In this document: one piece after another, positions 17,755-26,591 of the stretch
How positions within the stretch are numbered: the stretch's first letter is position 1
How the letters are laid out: every line of letters starts with the position of its first letter
Position numbers and translations under genes: made by a program
The notes under the pieces: model-generated
Database searches by the model: none
Seen by the model: the letters and a program-made list of their open reading frames with translations, nothing else
Told to the model about the DNA's origin: nothing
Source: Streptomyces sp. NRRL B-24484
GTDB lineage: Bacteria > Actinomycetota > Actinomycetes > Streptomycetales > Streptomycetaceae
Assembly: GCF_000717715.1 (NCBI RefSeq)
Contig: NZ_JOAI01000005.1
Location: 329,009-393,008 of the forward strand
Direction: 5' to 3'
Length of the DNA stretch: 64,000 bases

Positions 17755-20700
17755 TCAGCGCAGGGTGGCGAGCGGGGCGGTGGCGGGGTCGAGCAGGCGC
17801 AGCAACAGCAGGCCGACGGCGGCGGTGCCGTCCAGGGCGCCGAGGTTGATCCGGTCGTCGGCGGCCCGGTCGGGGTACCAGCGGCCGGTGGCCTCGCGGC
17901 GGGCGATCAGCTCGCCGACGAGCAGCCCGGCGGCCTCCCGGCCGTCGTAGAACGGGCCGGGCAGCAGCGCGTCGGCACCCTCGGGGACGGTGTGCAGCAG
18001 GCCGGCCTCGGCGGCGGTGAGCGCCTCGGCCGCGGTGGCGACCAGGTCGCGGGTGGTACGGCCGGCGATCTGTGCGGCGCCGACCGGCGGGGTGAGGGCG
18101 CCGAGTTCGGCGGGGTCGACGGTGCCGGCGCCGAGCGAGACGGCGGTGTCCAGGCAGGCGAGCCGGCCGGCCCGGGTCGCGGTGGCGAAGCGGTGGCCGC
18201 GGAGGCGTTCGCGGACGGTCTCGGGGGCGGCGAGCAGGCCGGGCGCCTCGCCGAGGGTGCGGGCGAGGGCGGCGGCGACCGAGTCGGGGCCGGCCGGGAC
18301 GAGGTCGAGGAAGCCGTTGTCGGCCGGCTCCTCGCCCGGTTCGGCGGAGAGGGCGTCCAGTGCGGTGGCGGCCAGGGTGCGGATGCCGTCCTCGGTCGGC
18401 GCGTGGCCGGGGCCGGTGGCGCGGCGCAGCCGCAGCAGGTTGAGCAGCAGGCCTGCGGTGCCCATCGGGGTGTCGGGCTGCGGGGTGCGGGCGGGGCGTC
18501 CGGGGCGGGGTTCGGCGGGGGTGGCGACGGCGAGTGCGCCGGGCACCAGGGCCTGGGCGCGGGTGAGGAGTTCGGGTTCGCCGAGCAGGACGCCGGCGCG
18601 GGCGAGGGCGTGGATCAGCGAGCCGGGGCCGGCGAGTCCGCCGGGGACGGGGGCACCGGCGGCGAGCCGGGTGTCGGCGGCGAAGGCGAAGCCGCGCGGG
18701 GAGTCCGGGTCGATGAGGTCGGCGGCGGTGGTGAGGGCGTGCAGGGCGGCACGGTGGAAGCGGGGTTCGCCGGTGGCGGCCCAGAGTTCGGCGAGCAGCA
18801 CGGCGAGGCCGGGGGTGCCGGTGACGAGGTCGAGGCCGAGCACCTCGACCTGGCGCAGGTTGGTGCCGGGGTACCAGCTCTGGCCGAGCCAGCCGTGCCC
18901 GCGCCGGTCGGCGAGGATGCGGTCGCCGACGGCGACGGCGTGGCCGAGGAGTTCGCCGGAACCAGGGGTGGCGGTACGGCGGGTGCGGGCGCCGGCCGGG
19001 GCGGGCCGTTCGGTGCCGGCCCGGGCGGCGTCGATGCAGCCGGTGAGGACGGCGAGGTGGGTGTCGAGGTCGAAGGTGTCGAGTTCGGCGACCCGGTGCT
19101 GGAGGCGCTGCCAGCCGGTGCCCTGGAAGTGTCCGGGGATCTCCCGGCCGTCGGCGGTGAAGACCGAGGTGGAGGTGGTGAGCGAGCGAAAGAAGGGGAT
19201 GTCGAGGACGCGGTAGGAGTCGAGTTCGGCGAGGACGACGTCCAGCAGGTCGCCGCGGCCGGGGTCGCCGGCCCGGGCGGTGACGGCGCCGTGCAGGGCG
19301 CCCGCGATGACCGTCTCGCGGGTGGCGCCGCTGTCGAGCGCGAGCGGGCTGGTCGAGGCGCGGACGATCTTGTAACCGTCCCAGGTGTGCCGCCAGATGT
19401 AGCGCACCCAGATGCCCCGGAAGGGCGCCAGCGGGCCGTCCGCGGAGGCGAGTTCGCCGCGCAGTGCGTACAGCGCGGCGTGCATCTCGCGGTAGCCGGC
19501 GGTCAGCTCGTCGGTGTACTGCCACGGGTCGGCGGTCTCGTCGCCGTGGACGGGCCGGTACGGGGGCAGCGGCAGGGCGGGCACGCCGGGGGCGACCTCC
19601 AGGCTGCCGACCCGGGAGAGGCAGCCGATGTCGAGGGCACCGGAGTGCTTGGCGGGCGTCCACGCCTGGAAGGCCATCGCGGTGCGCACCACGGTGGACT
19701 CCAGCTCGTCGAGCAGGCCGTGCTGGCCGGGGCTGAGCACCGGCGGCGCCTGCACCCGCGGGTAGAGCAGGCACTCCAGGTCGATCAGGGCGGGGTGCTC
19801 GCCGTCGGCGACCAGGTTGTCGGCCCACAGGTCGCGGCCCTCCAGCAGCTGGACGAGCCGGATCGTCATGCCGAGCCGCCGGTAGAAGCGGGCGAAGCCG
19901 CCGCGGTCCGCGCAGGGGCGGTGCGGGACGAGCTCCTCCCAGCCGTAGTCGCTCTCGCAGTCGGCGGCGAGCGAGGCGCCGTGGCCGTCGTCGCCGCGGT
20001 CGCTGCGCAGCAGCACGGTGCGCACCGGCAGGTCGAGCGGGAGGTCCCGGTTGAGCCGGCGGACGAGGTCGAGGTAGGCGGCGGCGTGCCGCATGTCCTT
20101 GGGCTTGTAGACGACGGCCCGGCCCGTCGCGAAGTGCAGCAGGGCGACCGAGCGGCCGCCGGCGTGCCGGTCGCCGGCGTCGCCGCGGACCCGGTCGAGC
20201 GGGCCCGGGTCCGCGCCCTCCCAGAGCTGTTCGACGAGCAGCGCCCGGTCGGCGGCGAGCCGGGCGAACAGCTCGGTCTGCACGTGCTGCCACTGCCGGC
20301 AGACGGTGCCGACCAGGTAGGCGAGGGCGGGCAGCCGCTCCAGCCGGGCGAGCCAGCCCTCGGCGGAGGTGTCCAGGCCGCCGGCGGCGTCCCAGTCGGT
20401 GGCGCGCGGGCGGCCGGTGGCGGCCTGCAGCTCGTGGCAGAGCGAGAGGTTGCAGGCCTCGGTGAGCCGGGTGGTCAGGGCGTCGGCCAGGTCTTTGCGG
20501 GCCCGGTCGGTGACCGGGACGCCGAGGATCCCGCCGGGCCCGTCGGGCAGCAGCGCCCGGGCGGCGGCCCCGAAGGCTGCGGTGAGGGCGCCGGGCGCGG
20601 AGGTCTCCGGGCCGGGTGCGGCGGGCAGGGTGCGCAGGAAGGCGGCGAGGGCGAGCGCCCAGGGCGGCAGCGCGGCCGCGTCGGCGAGGACGACCGGGCG

Positions 20701-21024
20701 CAGGCCGTCGCCGAGCGGCCGGCCGGTCTCCGCGAGGTGGTCGAGCAGGACGCCGGCGCCGCCGTGGCCGCCGGCGGCGCGGCGCAGCCAGGTGTCGACG
20801 GCGGCGGCGCGGGTCCGCCGGTCCTCGTCCGGGTCGGGGGCGAAGTGCGCGGTGCCGTCCGCCCGGGCGGCGGCCCGGTCCTCGAAGGAGGCCGCGGCGG
20901 CCACCACGGCGCGCAGCCGCTCGTCGCCCCGGGCGGTGCCGGGGAGCAGCCGGGCGGGGCCGTCGGCACCCTCGTCGGCGGCTGCGTCGGCGGGGCGGAG
21001 CCAGGTCTGCAGGTCGAGCGACAT
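17755..21024 (-). CDS. LanM-like dehydratase with degenerate LanC domain
   Basis: A 1089-residue protein with the layout of class II lanthipeptide synthetases. The dehydratase half (DUF4135) has GDRH (Asp285/His287), YKPKDM (Lys307), DLWADN (Asp398, Asn403) and LIDLE (Asp415). It also has RYIWRHT (Arg541/Thr547), corresponding to the phosphorylation and elimination residues known from CylM. One conserved His is Trp400 here. The C-terminal ~350 residues resemble a LanC barrel (GTPGLAVLLAELWAATG, LGALDGTAAVGLLLLRL), but the zinc-ligand WCxG and CHG motifs are missing. I infer Ser/Thr dehydration without thioether cyclisation. It starts one base after the upstream stop. Confidence 0.88.
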   Translation of the reverse strand: MSLDLQTWLRPADAAADEGADGPARLLPGTARGDERLRAVVAAAASFEDRAAARADGTAHFAPDPDEDRRTRAAAVDTWLRRAAGGHGGAGVLLDHLAETGRPLGDGLRPVVLADAAALPPWALALAAFLRTLPAAPGPETSAPGALTAAFGAAARALLPDGPGGILGVPVTDRARKDLADALTTRLTEACNLSLCHELQAATGRPRATDWDAAGGLDTSAEGWLARLERLPALAYLVGTVCRQWQHVQTELFARLAADRALLVEQLWEGADPGPLDRVRGDAGDRHAGGRSVALLHFATGRAVVYKPKDMRHAAAYLDLVRRLNRDLPLDLPVRTVLLRSDRGDDGHGASLAADCESDYGWEELVPHRPCADRGGFARFYRRLGMTIRLVQLLEGRDLWADNLVADGEHPALIDLECLLYPRVQAPPVLSPGQHGLLDELESTVVRTAMAFQAWTPAKHSGALDIGCLSRVGSLEVAPGVPALPLPPYRPVHGDETADPWQYTDELTAGYREMHAALYALRGELASADGPLAPFRGIWVRYIWRHTWDGYKIVRASTSPLALDSGATRETVIAGALHGAVTARAGDPGRGDLLDVVLAELDSYRVLDIPFFRSLTTSTSVFTADGREIPGHFQGTGWQRLQHRVAELDTFDLDTHLAVLTGCIDAARAGTERPAPAGARTRRTATPGSGELLGHAVAVGDRILADRRGHGWLGQSWYPGTNLRQVEVLGLDLVTGTPGLAVLLAELWAATGEPRFHRAALHALTTAADLIDPDSPRGFAFAADTRLAAGAPVPGGLAGPGSLIHALARAGVLLGEPELLTRAQALVPGALAVATPAEPRPGRPARTPQPDTPMGTAGLLLNLLRLRRATGPGHAPTEDGIRTLAATALDALSAEPGEEPADNGFLDLVPAGPDSVAAALARTLGEAPGLLAAPETVRERLRGHRFATATRAGRLACLDTAVSLGAGTVDPAELGALTPPVGAAQIAGRTTRDLVATAAEALTAAEAGLLHTVPEGADALLPGPFYDGREAAGLLVGELIARREATGRWYPDRAADDRINLGALDGTAAVGLLLLRLLDPATAPLATLR

Positions 21025-21025
21025 C

Positions 21026-23266
21026 TCACATCTCCTGGAGTCGGGCGAGGCGGGTGAACAGCGGGTCGGTGCCGAGCAGTTCGTCGTACGTGCCGGCGGC
21101 GGTGACCCGCCCGCCGGAGAGCACGTGGATGCGGTCGGCGGTGCGGACGGTGCTGAGCCGGTGGGCGATGACGATGCGGGTGGTGTCGAGGCCGGCGACG
21201 GCCTCGGCGACCTTGCGCTGGGTGGCGTTGTCGAGGGCGGAGGTGGCCTCGTCGAGCAGCAGCACGGCGGGCCGGCGGACGAGGGCGCGGGCCAGCAGCA
21301 GCCGCTGGACCTGGCCGCCGGAGAAGCCCTGGGCGTCCTCGCCGATCCGGGTGCCGAGGCCGAGCGGCAGGCGGCGCAGGTCGTCGGCGATGCCGGCGAG
21401 TTCGGCGGCCTCCCAGATGCGGTCCTCGGTGACCTCGCTGTCGGTGCCGGCGAGGTTCTCCAGCAGCGAGCCGCGCAGCATCCGGCCGTGCTGGAGGACG
21501 GCGCCGAGCCGGCGGCGGACCAGTCGGGCGTCGAGCGTGGCGAGGTCGCGGCCGTCGTAGCGGACGGTGCCGGACTCCGGCTGCTCGAAGCCGAGCAGCA
21601 GCCGGACGAGGGTGGACTTGCCGGCGCCGGACGGGCCGACCACGGCGACGAGTTCGCCGGGTGCGGCGTGCAGCGAGACGCCGTCCAGGGCGGGGGCGGC
21701 GGTGCCCGGGTAGCGGAACACCGCGTTCTCCAGGGCGACCTCGCCGCCGAGCGGGCCCGGGTCGGCGAGCGCCCCGCGGCGCTCGCTCGGTCCGGACTCG
21801 GCGAGGATCGGCCGCAGCCGGTGCAGCACGGGGGCGATGCCGTACGCACCGGCGGCGGCGTGGGTGACCTGGCCGAGCGCCATGGCGATCTGGCCGGCCG
21901 CGACACCGGCGGCCATCAGGTGCCCGGACGGGGTGTCCCCGGCCGCCGTCGCGCCCGCCAGCAGCACCGCCAGCAGCAGCGGCTGCAGGGCGGCGGTCAG
22001 CGCGCCCGCCGCGGCGTCGGCCCGCTGGGCGGCGGCGTCGGCCCGCTTCTGCGCGGCGAAGGGCACCGCCCAGCGGGCGAAGGCCTGGATCTCCCGGCCC
22101 GCCGTCTGGATCTTGTCGATGCCGAGCAGCAGCCCGTACAGCACGCCCTGCAGCCGGCCGTGCAGGGCGAACACCTCGCTCTCGTACCGCTGCCGGCGGC
22201 GGCCGAGGGCCAGCAGCAGCCCGGTGACCACCAGGACGGCGAGCAGCAGCAGCGCGCCGAGCCACGGGTCGACCAGCAGCAGCACGGTCAGCCCGGAGGT
22301 GGCGAACACCGCGCCGAGCACGGCGCCGACCAGCACCTCGGACATCGCCTGGCGGGCCTGGGCGACGGCGTTCGCCCGGTGCACCAGGTCGCCGGTGGTG
22401 AAGTCGCGGAAGAACCGGGCGTCGTGGCCCAGCAGCCGGTCCCAGACGGCCGGTTCCAGTGCGGACTGCACCCGCCCGGTCAGCCGGACGGCCGCCGTGT
22501 TGCGGACGAGCACCAGCAGCCAGGACGCCGCCACCGCCGACCCCAGCAGCAGGGCCAGCCAGCGGACGGGGTGCCGGTCCGCCGCGAGCAGCTTCGGCAG
22601 CAGCACACCGGTGCTGAGCGGCACCAGCAGGCCGAGCAGGGCCGCGGCCAGGCCGGCCGCGGTGAGCCGGCCGAGGTCCCGGCGGGCACCCGGGACGGCC
22701 AGCACGAACCGGGCCAGCCCGGCCGGACCGAGCGCACCGGGCGGCAGCGGCGGGTACAGCAGCAGTGCCCGCCGCTGCAGCGCCACCCGGTGCTTGCGGC
22801 CGGCGGGTCGGGCGCCCGCCGGGTCGTACCGCCGGTGGCCGCCGGACGGGCGCGGCACCAGCGCGATCGGACGGCCGTCGTCCGCGGCGAACCCGACCAC
22901 CGGGCCGGCCAGCCCGGCCGGGTCGCCGTACCCGTCCGGGCACTCCGGCAGGGTGATCGGGCGGGACCGCACCCCGGCCGACCGCAGCAGCGCGGCCAGC
23001 GGGTCACGGGCCGTCCGCACCGCGGCGGGCAGGTCCGCGGGCGGCCGGCCGTCCTCGCTGCGGAGGCCCGGCGGGTCGAGGCCGAGCGCGTCGAGGACGG
23101 CCCGGGCCCGGTCGGCCGGCTCGGTGGCGGCGGGCGGCGGTGCGGCGGCCGCCGGGCCCGCGGTGTGCAGCTCGCCGAGGGCGGCGGCCAGCGCCGCCCG
23201 GTTGGCGGCGGCGGTGGCGGCCGGACCCGAGGTTGCGGGGGCCGCCGGGGTCGTCGCGGTGGTCAT
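21026..23266 (-). CDS. NHLM-type bacteriocin ABC exporter, second ATPase/permease
   Basis: A 746-residue half-transporter. A long Ala/Pro-rich N-terminus and a ~100-residue soluble region precede a membrane domain of about six helices (from GRLTAAGLAAALLGLLVPLSTGVLL). The C-terminal ATPase has Walker A VVGPSGAGKSTL, signature FSGGQVQRLLLARAL and Walker B VLLLDEATSALD. It carries no C39 peptidase, matching the second ABC protein of NHLM/NHLP bacteriocin systems. It probably forms a heterodimer with the preceding C39-containing exporter. ATG 23266 overlaps the upstream stop (ATGA). Confidence 0.87.
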   Translation of the reverse strand: MTTATTPAAPATSGPAATAAANRAALAAALGELHTAGPAAAAPPPAATEPADRARAVLDALGLDPPGLRSEDGRPPADLPAAVRTARDPLAALLRSAGVRSRPITLPECPDGYGDPAGLAGPVVGFAADDGRPIALVPRPSGGHRRYDPAGARPAGRKHRVALQRRALLLYPPLPPGALGPAGLARFVLAVPGARRDLGRLTAAGLAAALLGLLVPLSTGVLLPKLLAADRHPVRWLALLLGSAVAASWLLVLVRNTAAVRLTGRVQSALEPAVWDRLLGHDARFFRDFTTGDLVHRANAVAQARQAMSEVLVGAVLGAVFATSGLTVLLLVDPWLGALLLLAVLVVTGLLLALGRRRQRYESEVFALHGRLQGVLYGLLLGIDKIQTAGREIQAFARWAVPFAAQKRADAAAQRADAAAGALTAALQPLLLAVLLAGATAAGDTPSGHLMAAGVAAGQIAMALGQVTHAAAGAYGIAPVLHRLRPILAESGPSERRGALADPGPLGGEVALENAVFRYPGTAAPALDGVSLHAAPGELVAVVGPSGAGKSTLVRLLLGFEQPESGTVRYDGRDLATLDARLVRRRLGAVLQHGRMLRGSLLENLAGTDSEVTEDRIWEAAELAGIADDLRRLPLGLGTRIGEDAQGFSGGQVQRLLLARALVRRPAVLLLDEATSALDNATQRKVAEAVAGLDTTRIVIAHRLSTVRTADRIHVLSGGRVTAAGTYDELLGTDPLFTRLARLQEM

Positions 23267-25635
23267 GCGGTCTCCTGGGTGCCGGTCGCCCGGTCGGCGA
23301 GCGGGGTGTCGGTGCGCGCGGTGTCGGCCAGCAGCGTGTCGGCGCGCGCGGTGTCGGCGAGCGCGGTGTCGGCGAGCGCGGTGTCGGCCAGCAGGGTGCG
23401 GTACGGGCCCGGGACGGCGGCGAGTTCGGCCGGGGTGCCCTGCTGGACGATCCGGCCGTCCGCGATCACCACCACCCGGTCGGCGGCCTGCACGGTGCTC
23501 AGCCGGTGGGCGAGCACCAGGCAGCTCGTGCCGCGGCGGCGCAGGTGCGCGTTGACGGCGGCCTCGGTGTGGGCGTCGAGGGCCGAGGTGGCCTCGTCCA
23601 GGACCAGCAGGGCCGGCTCCAGGGCGAGCGCCCGGGCGAGTTCCAGGCGCTGGCGTTCGCCGCCGGAGAGGTTGCGGGCGTCCTCCTCGATCCGGGCGCC
23701 GTCCGGGCCGCCGCGGCGGCGCACCAGCTCGGCGGCCTCGGCGTCGGCGAGCGCCCGGTGCAGGGCGTCCTCGGGCAGGGTCGGGTCCCAGAGCGTGAGG
23801 TTCTCCCGGACGGTGCCCTCGAAGAGCCGCAACTGCTGTTCCACGTAAGCCACCTGGGCGGTCACCACGGACCGGTGCCAGTCGTCGCGGGGGCGCCCGT
23901 CGAGCAGCACCCGGCCGCTCCAGGGCCGGAGCACCCCGGCGGCGAGCCGGGCCACGGTGGACTTGCCGCTGCCGCTGGTGCCGACCACGGCGACCCACTC
24001 CCCCGGGCGGATCCGCAGCGAGATGCCGGAGATCGCCGGCGGCCGGTTGGGGTCGTAGCCGAAGGAGACGTCCTGCAGCTCCAACTCACCGCTCAGCCGG
24101 ACGGGTTCGGCGGGTGCGTCGAGGACGGGGGCGAGGAAGGGGTCCGGCTCGGTGGTCTCCACGTCCTCCAGCAGCGCGTTCTGCGCCCGGGCGACGGTGA
24201 ACTCCGACCCGACGCCGACCAGTTGGCCGACCGGCAGGAGGAAGCCGTTGAGCAGCAGCAGGAAGGCCACCAGGGTGCCCAGGGTGAGCGAGCCGCCGAG
24301 CAGCAGCGCGGTGCCCGCCACCACCACGGTCGCGGTGGCGGCCGAGTTGAGCGCACCCGGCAGCGACAGCGGCACGATCACCGCGGCCGTCACTTTCTGG
24401 CCGGTCTCCATCGCCCGGGCCTGCCAGCCTGCCCAGGAGCGGAAGAAGGAGTCCTCGGCGCCCTCGGCCTTGACCGTCTCGATCGCCGACACCCCGGCGA
24501 AGGCGACGCCGTCGCGCTTGTACTGCTCGGCGTGCAGCCGGTGCACCAGACCGCCGCGGCGCCGGTCGGCGACCCGCAGCGCCAGCACGTCCAGCACCGC
24601 GACGGCGACCGGCACGGCCACGAGCCGGGGCTCCAGCCAGGCCAGCGCGCCCAGGTGGACGGCGGCCCCGGCGGCGGAGGCGGCGGCGCCCGCGGCCCGG
24701 TACGAGAGCAGCGCGGCCAGGCCGTCGTTCATCTGCACCCGGGTCACCAGGCCGCCGAGCTGCCGCCGGTGGAAGAACGAGCCGGGCAGCCGCAGCATCC
24801 GCCAGAGGAAGCCGGACGAGCCGCGGGCGGCCATCGCCTCCAGCACCCGGTTGACCAGGCTCTGCTGCAGCCAGGTGCCGAGCAGCACCGTCGCGGCGAC
24901 GGCGGCCGCCGTCAGGGTCAGCGGCAGCGCCCAGGAGGCGGTGCCGGCCAGGGTCACCGAGGCGAGGTAGGCCCGCAGCAGGAACGCCGCCGCCACCCCC
25001 GGCACCGCCAGCAGCACCGCCAGCAGCACGGCGAGCAGCAGCGGGCCGGCGAACGGCCGCATCCGGCCGGTCAGGGCGTGGAGCAGCGGGAAGCGGCGGC
25101 CGCCGCGCTCGAAGTCCGGGCCCGGTTCGAAGCCGACCGCGATCCCGGCGAAGGACTCCCAGAACTCCCCGGGCGAGGCCGAGTAGGTGCCGAGGGAGGG
25201 GTCGTTGATGTGGACGCGGCCGCGCCGGACGCCCTCGAAGACGGCGAAGTGCGGGCCGGTGACCAGCACCATCGACGGCACCGGCACCTTCTCCAGGCCG
25301 AGCAGCCGGCCCTCGGCGCGCACCACCCGGCGGCCGCGGGCGTTCAGCCCGTACCGGCCGGCGGCGCGGGCCACCGCGGCGGCGCTCACCCCGTCCCGGC
25401 TGACCCCGCAGGACCGGGACGCCTCCTGCAGGGTCACCCGCCGGCCGAAGGCGCCGAGCACCACGGCGAGGCAGGCGGCGCCGCAGTCCTGCTCCTCCAT
25501 CTGCGGGACCACCGGGGTGCGCAGGTACCGGCGCGGCCTGCGCCGCCGCGAGGCCTTCGCGGGCTTCTGCGGCACGGCGGCCCGGCCGGGCGCGTCAGCG
25601 GCGGCGGCCGGGGTCTCCCGGACGTCGAGGCTCAT
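23263..25635 (-). CDS. NHLM-type ABC exporter with C39 leader peptidase
   Basis: A 790-residue peptidase-containing ABC transporter. The N-terminal C39 domain has QMEEQDCGAACLAVVLGAF with Cys51, His129 in GPHFAVFEG and Asp145 in INDPSLGTY, a complete catalytic triad that cuts double-glycine leaders. Membrane helices follow, then an ATPase with Walker A VVGTSGSGKSTV, signature LSGGERQRLELARAL and Walker B LLVLDEATSALD. It should cleave the precursor after Gly25 and export the product. The last ~45 residues are an odd LADTA repeat (see the repeat entry). The gene overlaps both neighbours as ATGA. Confidence 0.92.
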   Translation of the reverse strand: MSLDVRETPAAAADAPGRAAVPQKPAKASRRRRPRRYLRTPVVPQMEEQDCGAACLAVVLGAFGRRVTLQEASRSCGVSRDGVSAAAVARAAGRYGLNARGRRVVRAEGRLLGLEKVPVPSMVLVTGPHFAVFEGVRRGRVHINDPSLGTYSASPGEFWESFAGIAVGFEPGPDFERGGRRFPLLHALTGRMRPFAGPLLLAVLLAVLLAVPGVAAAFLLRAYLASVTLAGTASWALPLTLTAAAVAATVLLGTWLQQSLVNRVLEAMAARGSSGFLWRMLRLPGSFFHRRQLGGLVTRVQMNDGLAALLSYRAAGAAASAAGAAVHLGALAWLEPRLVAVPVAVAVLDVLALRVADRRRGGLVHRLHAEQYKRDGVAFAGVSAIETVKAEGAEDSFFRSWAGWQARAMETGQKVTAAVIVPLSLPGALNSAATATVVVAGTALLLGGSLTLGTLVAFLLLLNGFLLPVGQLVGVGSEFTVARAQNALLEDVETTEPDPFLAPVLDAPAEPVRLSGELELQDVSFGYDPNRPPAISGISLRIRPGEWVAVVGTSGSGKSTVARLAAGVLRPWSGRVLLDGRPRDDWHRSVVTAQVAYVEQQLRLFEGTVRENLTLWDPTLPEDALHRALADAEAAELVRRRGGPDGARIEEDARNLSGGERQRLELARALALEPALLVLDEATSALDAHTEAAVNAHLRRRGTSCLVLAHRLSTVQAADRVVVIADGRIVQQGTPAELAAVPGPYRTLLADTALADTALADTARADTLLADTARTDTPLADRATGTQETA
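23289..23397. repeat. 15-bp coding tandem repeat (LADTA units)
   Basis: About seven imperfect 15-bp units near the 3' end of the C39 exporter gene encode LADTA, LADTA, LADTA, RADTL, LADTA, RTDTP and LADRA. On the plus strand the unit reads GCGGTGTCGGCGAGC with small changes. The repeat follows the end of the ATPase domain and forms a hydrophilic tail. Confidence 0.8.
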
Positions 25636-26591
25636 CGCGCGACCCCCTTGCCGAGCACGGCCTGGTACGGGTGGCGGGCGCCGAGGTCGAGGTTCACGGT
25701 GACCGGCAGCGGGCCCGGCAGGGCCGCCGCCGACCGCTGTGCGGCGGGCGGGAGTTCGGCGTACGCCGTCCAGACCGGGGCCGCACCGGCGGGCAGGCCC
25801 GGCAGGGCGACGGGCAGGGTGCCGTCCAGCGAGTCGGCGCGGGCGGGCAGCGGGTCGACGGCGGTGATCACGGCCCGGACGGGCGCCCCACCGGGGACGG
25901 GGACGAGCACCGTCCGGCCCGGCCGCAGCTCCCGGGCCCGCGTCGGGTCGGTGGCGAACAGCCGGACGGTCAGCGGGAGTCCGGCCGGGTCGAGGGTGAG
26001 GACGGGCGCGCCGGGGGCCAACAGCCCGCCAGGGCCGGCCGCCAGCGCGGAGACCGTGCCGGCCCGATCGGCCCGCACCTCGGACTGGCGCCCGTCGGTG
26101 CCGCGCACCACGGCCACGGCCTGCCCGGCCGCCACCCGCTCGCCGGGCGACACCAGCAGGCGGACGAGCGTGCCCGCCTGCTCGGCCCGGACGGTCGCCG
26201 GGGCGGTGCCGTGGGCCACCACTGCGGGCAGGGCCACGGTGTGCGGCAGCGTGCCGAGCACCACCCAGGCCGTCCCGGCACCGACCGCGAGCAGCAGCGC
26301 CGCGGCGGCGGCCGACAGCCGGGCACCGACCAGCCGTACCGGCTGGTCCAGCCCGGGTTCGAGGACGGCCGCGGCCCGCCCGGCGGCCGCCGCGGTCGCG
26401 GGGGTCGCGGGGGTCGCGGGGGTCGGCTCTGCCGTGCGCGCCGCGCCGGGTGGTGCGGGCTCGGGCGGGGGCGTCGGGGCCGGGGCCTGCTCCCCCGCGG
26501 CGGTGGGCGTCGGAGTCACGGCCGGCTTCGGGGCCGGTGCGGCGGTCGTGCCGCCGCGGCGGGCGCGCTTCCTGGTGGCGGTTCCGCTCAT
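25632..26591 (-). CDS. HlyD-like secretion protein of the NHLM exporter
   Basis: A 319-residue protein: a Pro/Ala/Thr-rich cytosolic N-terminus of ~85 residues, one membrane helix (LSAAAAALLLAVGAGTAWVVL), then an extracytoplasmic biotinyl-lipoyl-like hairpin. The hairpin has AEQAGTLVRLLVSPGERVAAGQAVAVV, RADRAGTVSALA and GAPVLTLD. This is the membrane-fusion (adaptor) architecture of NHLM bacteriocin secretion proteins. In a Gram-positive host it probably acts outside the membrane as an exporter accessory. It overlaps the P450 stop and the C39 exporter start (ATGA both times). Confidence 0.85.
   Translation of the reverse strand: MSGTATRKRARRGGTTAAPAPKPAVTPTPTAAGEQAPAPTPPPEPAPPGAARTAEPTPATPATPATAAAAGRAAAVLEPGLDQPVRLVGARLSAAAAALLLAVGAGTAWVVLGTLPHTVALPAVVAHGTAPATVRAEQAGTLVRLLVSPGERVAAGQAVAVVRGTDGRQSEVRADRAGTVSALAAGPGGLLAPGAPVLTLDPAGLPLTVRLFATDPTRARELRPGRTVLVPVPGGAPVRAVITAVDPLPARADSLDGTLPVALPGLPAGAAPVWTAYAELPPAAQRSAAALPGPLPVTVNLDLGARHPYQAVLGKGVAR

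Noticed and set aside
15043..21057. A ~2000-codon open frame on the plus strand, antisense to the LanM-like and YcaO genes
   Set aside because: Its product is Gly/Val/Glu-rich low complexity without domains, and the minus strand carries clear enzyme families. High GC makes stop codons rare in such frames.
23289..23397. Reading the LADTA tail as a true pentapeptide-repeat beta-helix
   Set aside because: The central Leu or Phe of A(D/N)LxX is Thr here and only seven units exist, too few and wrong for that fold.
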